Under the pieces are notes generated by a model that ran no database searches, was not told the origin of the DNA, and worked only from the letters and a program-made list of their open reading frames with translations. A DNA stretch of 64,000 bases from Meridianimarinicoccus roseus (GTDB lineage: Bacteria > Pseudomonadota > Alphaproteobacteria > Rhodobacterales > Rhodobacteraceae), in contig NZ_QGKU01000033.1 in the NCBI RefSeq assembly GCF_003172915.1, positions 144,971 through 208,970 of the forward strand. Reading direction: 5' to 3'. The stretch's first letter is position 1; each line of letters begins with the position of its first letter. The position numbers were made by a program, and so were the translations under genes. Below are positions 62,129 to 64,000 of this stretch, piece by piece.

Positions 62129-62316
62129 GCCAGTTGTCCGCCCTTCGTCGTGCCTGCCCGAACCGCCGCGCGACACTGCCTGCCGTGGTTCGGCGGGGAA
62201 AGCTGCGAAATGACGCAGATGCACAGGAAAATGTCCGGAATGGGGCGCGTCGCTGGCATCGTCCTGCTAGGCTGGCCGGAACAGGTCGTACCAGATCCGT
62301 TGAAAGGCATCCCGGC

Positions 62317-63393
62317 ATGACCCAAATCATCGAAAACCCCTACCGCAAGACCGGCTTCGGGTCGTCCAGCGGGCAGGCGGCCGTGCTGCCGGAAACCGAT
62401 GCCGCTGCGGTAGCGCGGCTTCTGGCCGAGTGCCCGGCCCATGCGCCGACGCCGTTGCGCGATGTGCCGGGGCTTGCGCGCCGCCTCGGCGTGGCGCGTG
62501 TGTCGGTCAAGGACGAAAGCGACCGGATGGGGCTGGGCAGTTTCAAGGCGCTCGGGGCCGCCTTCGCCATCGCCCATGCCGCCGCCGCGCGGCGCAACGC
62601 GCGGCCCCACATAGCCTGGAGCGAGATTTTGCGCGACCAGACCTATGTCACCGCCAGTGCCGGAAATCATGGCATGTCGGTTGCCGCCGGCGCGCGGGTG
62701 TTCGGCGCACAGGCGGTGATCTTCCTGTCGGCCCCGGTGCCCGAAGCCTTCGCGCAGCGTTTGCGCCGGATGGGCGCGAAGGTCGTCCGTAGCGGTGAGA
62801 CCTACGAGGACAGCATGGATGCCGCCGAAGGTCATGCCGTGCGCGCGAAGGCCGTGCTTCTGTCGGACAGTTCGTGGCCCGGTTACACCGATCTGCCGGG
62901 CAGGGTGATGCAGGGCTATTTGCAGATCGCCGCCGAAGTGGTTGCGCAGTTGGACCCGCCGCCGACGCATATCCTGCTTCAGGCCGGTGTCGGCGGGCTG
63001 GCGGCGGCGATGGCGGTGCACCTGCGCGCGGCGTGGGGTGACACACCGCTGGTAGGGGTCGTCGAACCCGTGGCCGCTCCGGGGCTAATGGCCAGCGTGC
63101 TTGCCGGGCACGCGACCATGACCTCGGGGCCGGTGTCCAACATGGGGCGGTTGGACTGCAAGATGCCCTCGATGGTGGCACTGGCCGGGCTGGCCCGCGA
63201 CGCCGACTTGTTCATGACGGTGACTGACGTTCAGGCCGCAACGGCGGTGGACTGGCTGGCCCGCGAAGGGCTCAGCACCACGCCCTCAGGTGCCGCGGGA
63301 CTGGCCGGGTGCGTCGTTCACGGCGCCGATCTTGGTCTCGATGCGGACGCGCGCGTGCTGCTGGTCCTCAGTGAGGGGCCCGAGCATGGTTGA
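62317..63393 (+). CDS. PLP-dependent lyase (diaminopropionate ammonia-lyase / threonine dehydratase-like)
   Basis: This 358-residue fold-type II PLP enzyme has the PLP lysine K77 in VKDESDRMGLGSFKALGAAF. Further blocks are TASAGNHGMSVAAGARVFGA, the QAGVGGLAAAM phosphate-binding loop, GPVSNMGRLDCKMPSMVAL and a C-terminal SEGPEHG. The DAL-type long loop after residue 100 suggests 2,3-diaminopropionate ammonia-lyase, although it is about 40 residues shorter than typical DAL and could act on serine, threonine or another 3-amino acid. It starts 188 bases from the divergent Lrp gene and overlaps the following M24 remnant by 8 bases. Confidence 0.88.
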   Translation: MTQIIENPYRKTGFGSSSGQAAVLPETDAAAVARLLAECPAHAPTPLRDVPGLARRLGVARVSVKDESDRMGLGSFKALGAAFAIAHAAAARRNARPHIAWSEILRDQTYVTASAGNHGMSVAAGARVFGAQAVIFLSAPVPEAFAQRLRRMGAKVVRSGETYEDSMDAAEGHAVRAKAVLLSDSSWPGYTDLPGRVMQGYLQIAAEVVAQLDPPPTHILLQAGVGGLAAAMAVHLRAAWGDTPLVGVVEPVAAPGLMASVLAGHATMTSGPVSNMGRLDCKMPSMVALAGLARDADLFMTVTDVQAATAVDWLAREGLSTTPSGAAGLAGCVVHGADLGLDADARVLLVLSEGPEHG

Positions 63394-63960
63394 TGCTGCC
63401 GAGGTACGGGGACGACCAAGGCAGATCTGCGCCCGCAGGGCCGGGCGTTGCAGGCCGACATTTGGCGCGCCAAGATCGGCGCCCTGCTGCTGACCACGCC
63501 GGCGGATGTGTTCCACGTCACCGGGTTTCTGACGCGGTTATGGTAAAGCCCGCCGCGCCGTTGGGTCGTGCTGGTGCCGTCGTCGGGCGACCCGGTCGCC
63601 GTGATCCCCGAGATTGGCCCGCACCCGGACGCGCTGCGCCGGGCACATGCGCCGCTGTACGCTGCGACGGATGACGCGCTGGAGGCACTTCGCCCCGGAA
63701 TGACGGAGTCTAACCTGCACGGCGCACTGTTCCGCGCGTTGACGGCGCAGGGGACGGTGGCCTGAAACGGGCGGCAGGGGCACGGGCTGGGCGTGACATT
63801 GACCGAATGGCCGTCGCTGACGCGGCTCGACCAAAACCGACGTGTGCCGGGTTGGTGCTGACGCTGGAGCCGGGGGCCGAGATCGCGCCGGGACGCATCC
63901 TTTTTCACCAGGAGTGATCGTGCTTCGCCAGAATGGTCCCGAACTTCAGCAGTGCCCCCG
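63386..63960 (+). pseudogene. Decayed M24-family metallopeptidase-like gene
   Basis: Pieces of an M24 (Xaa-Pro aminopeptidase/ectoine-hydrolase-like) protein follow the lyase gene in several frames. The N-terminal piece has GALLLTTPADVFHVTGFLTRLW, then an in-frame TAA at 63544-63546 where relatives have a glutamate codon. The frame then continues with VLVPSSGDPVAVIPEIGPH and LEALRPGMTESNLHGALFRALTAQG. After another stop and a deletion of the metal-binding core come GHGLGVTLTEWPSL and VLTLEPGAEIAPGRILFHQE. Stops and frameshifts show the gene is dead. It probably acted in the same catabolic unit. Confidence 0.8.
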
Positions 63961-64000
63961 GACGTGGTGTAGGAGGAGGCCGCGCGCGGAGCCTCCGGCG

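Noticed and set aside
63971..63997. GGAGGC/GCCTCC hairpin at the right edge
   Set aside because: A short GC-rich stem at the window end after a decayed gene. It may be a terminator, but downstream sequence is not visible.
1..64000. tRNA genes, rRNA genes, CRISPR arrays, transposase genes or prophage genes
   Set aside because: None was recognised in reading the intergenic regions and translated frames. Remnants too short or degraded to recognise by eye cannot be excluded.

Overview
The window is a high-GC, gene-dense stretch of alphaproteobacterial DNA. Gene order and protein families point to Rhodobacteraceae (the roseobacter/Paracoccus side). It carries a plasmid-type replication and partition module at 26.6-30.2 kb: a ParA/ParB pair divergent from a DnaA_N-domain replication initiator of the 'DnaA-like' class known from Rhodobacterales plasmids. 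The window is therefore best read as part of a plasmid or chromid rather than the main chromosome. No tRNA, rRNA, CRISPR array or intact insertion sequence was seen.

Layout. (1) 0-9.2 kb: N-methylglutamate (methylamine) module. Sarcosine-oxidase-like genes mgdA-mgdB-mgdC (mgdC cut by the window edge) run leftwards. Two regulators follow (GATase1-AraC type and XRE-cupin type), then mgsA-mgsB-mgsC-gmaS run rightwards. (2) 9.2-17.2 kb, minus strand: BMP-type ABC importer with formamidase, biuret-hydrolase-like and triuret-hydrolase-like cysteine hydrolases, a cupin and a P-loop kinase-like protein, divergent from a LysR regulator (17.4-18.3 kb). (3) 18.3-24.2 kb, minus strand: second BMP-type ABC importer with cytosine deaminase. 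(4) 24.4-26.5 kb: a sugar-phosphate isomerase-like gene and a LacI regulator without their usual transporter. (5) 26.6-30.2 kb: parB, parA, an iteron-bearing intergenic region and the DnaA-like initiator. (6) 30.2-35.3 kb: SDR dehydrogenase and an RND efflux pair. (7) 35.4-43.5 kb: allophanate hydrolase atzF with a Dpp/Opp-type ABC importer, divergent from a LysR regulator that is a clear paralogue of the one in (2). (8) 43.4-50.9 kb: small protein, lytic transglycosylase, OsmC, DctP-type TRAP importer, LacI regulator, membrane protein and small lipoprotein, followed by a decayed AraC regulator. (9) 51.7-64 kb: LysR regulator divergent from a polyamine-type ABC importer with aminotransferase, BKACE enzyme, acetylpolyamine amidohydrolase-like deacetylase, FAD amine/amino-acid oxidase and RidA. 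An Lrp regulator, a diaminopropionate ammonia-lyase-like enzyme and a decayed M24 peptidase gene end the window.

The common theme is salvage of small organic nitrogen compounds: methylamine through N-methylglutamate, biuret (and probably triuret) through allophanate to ammonia, formamide, cytosine, and (acetyl)polyamines. The enzymes for biuret to allophanate and allophanate to ammonia plus CO2 sit about 22 kb apart on opposite sides of the replicon. Each lies divergent from one of two paralogous LysR regulators, and each regulator has paired TGCA half-sites at its 5' end. Two identical parS-like palindromes lie inside the parA and parB coding sequences, where both encode the same peptide FPAGN.
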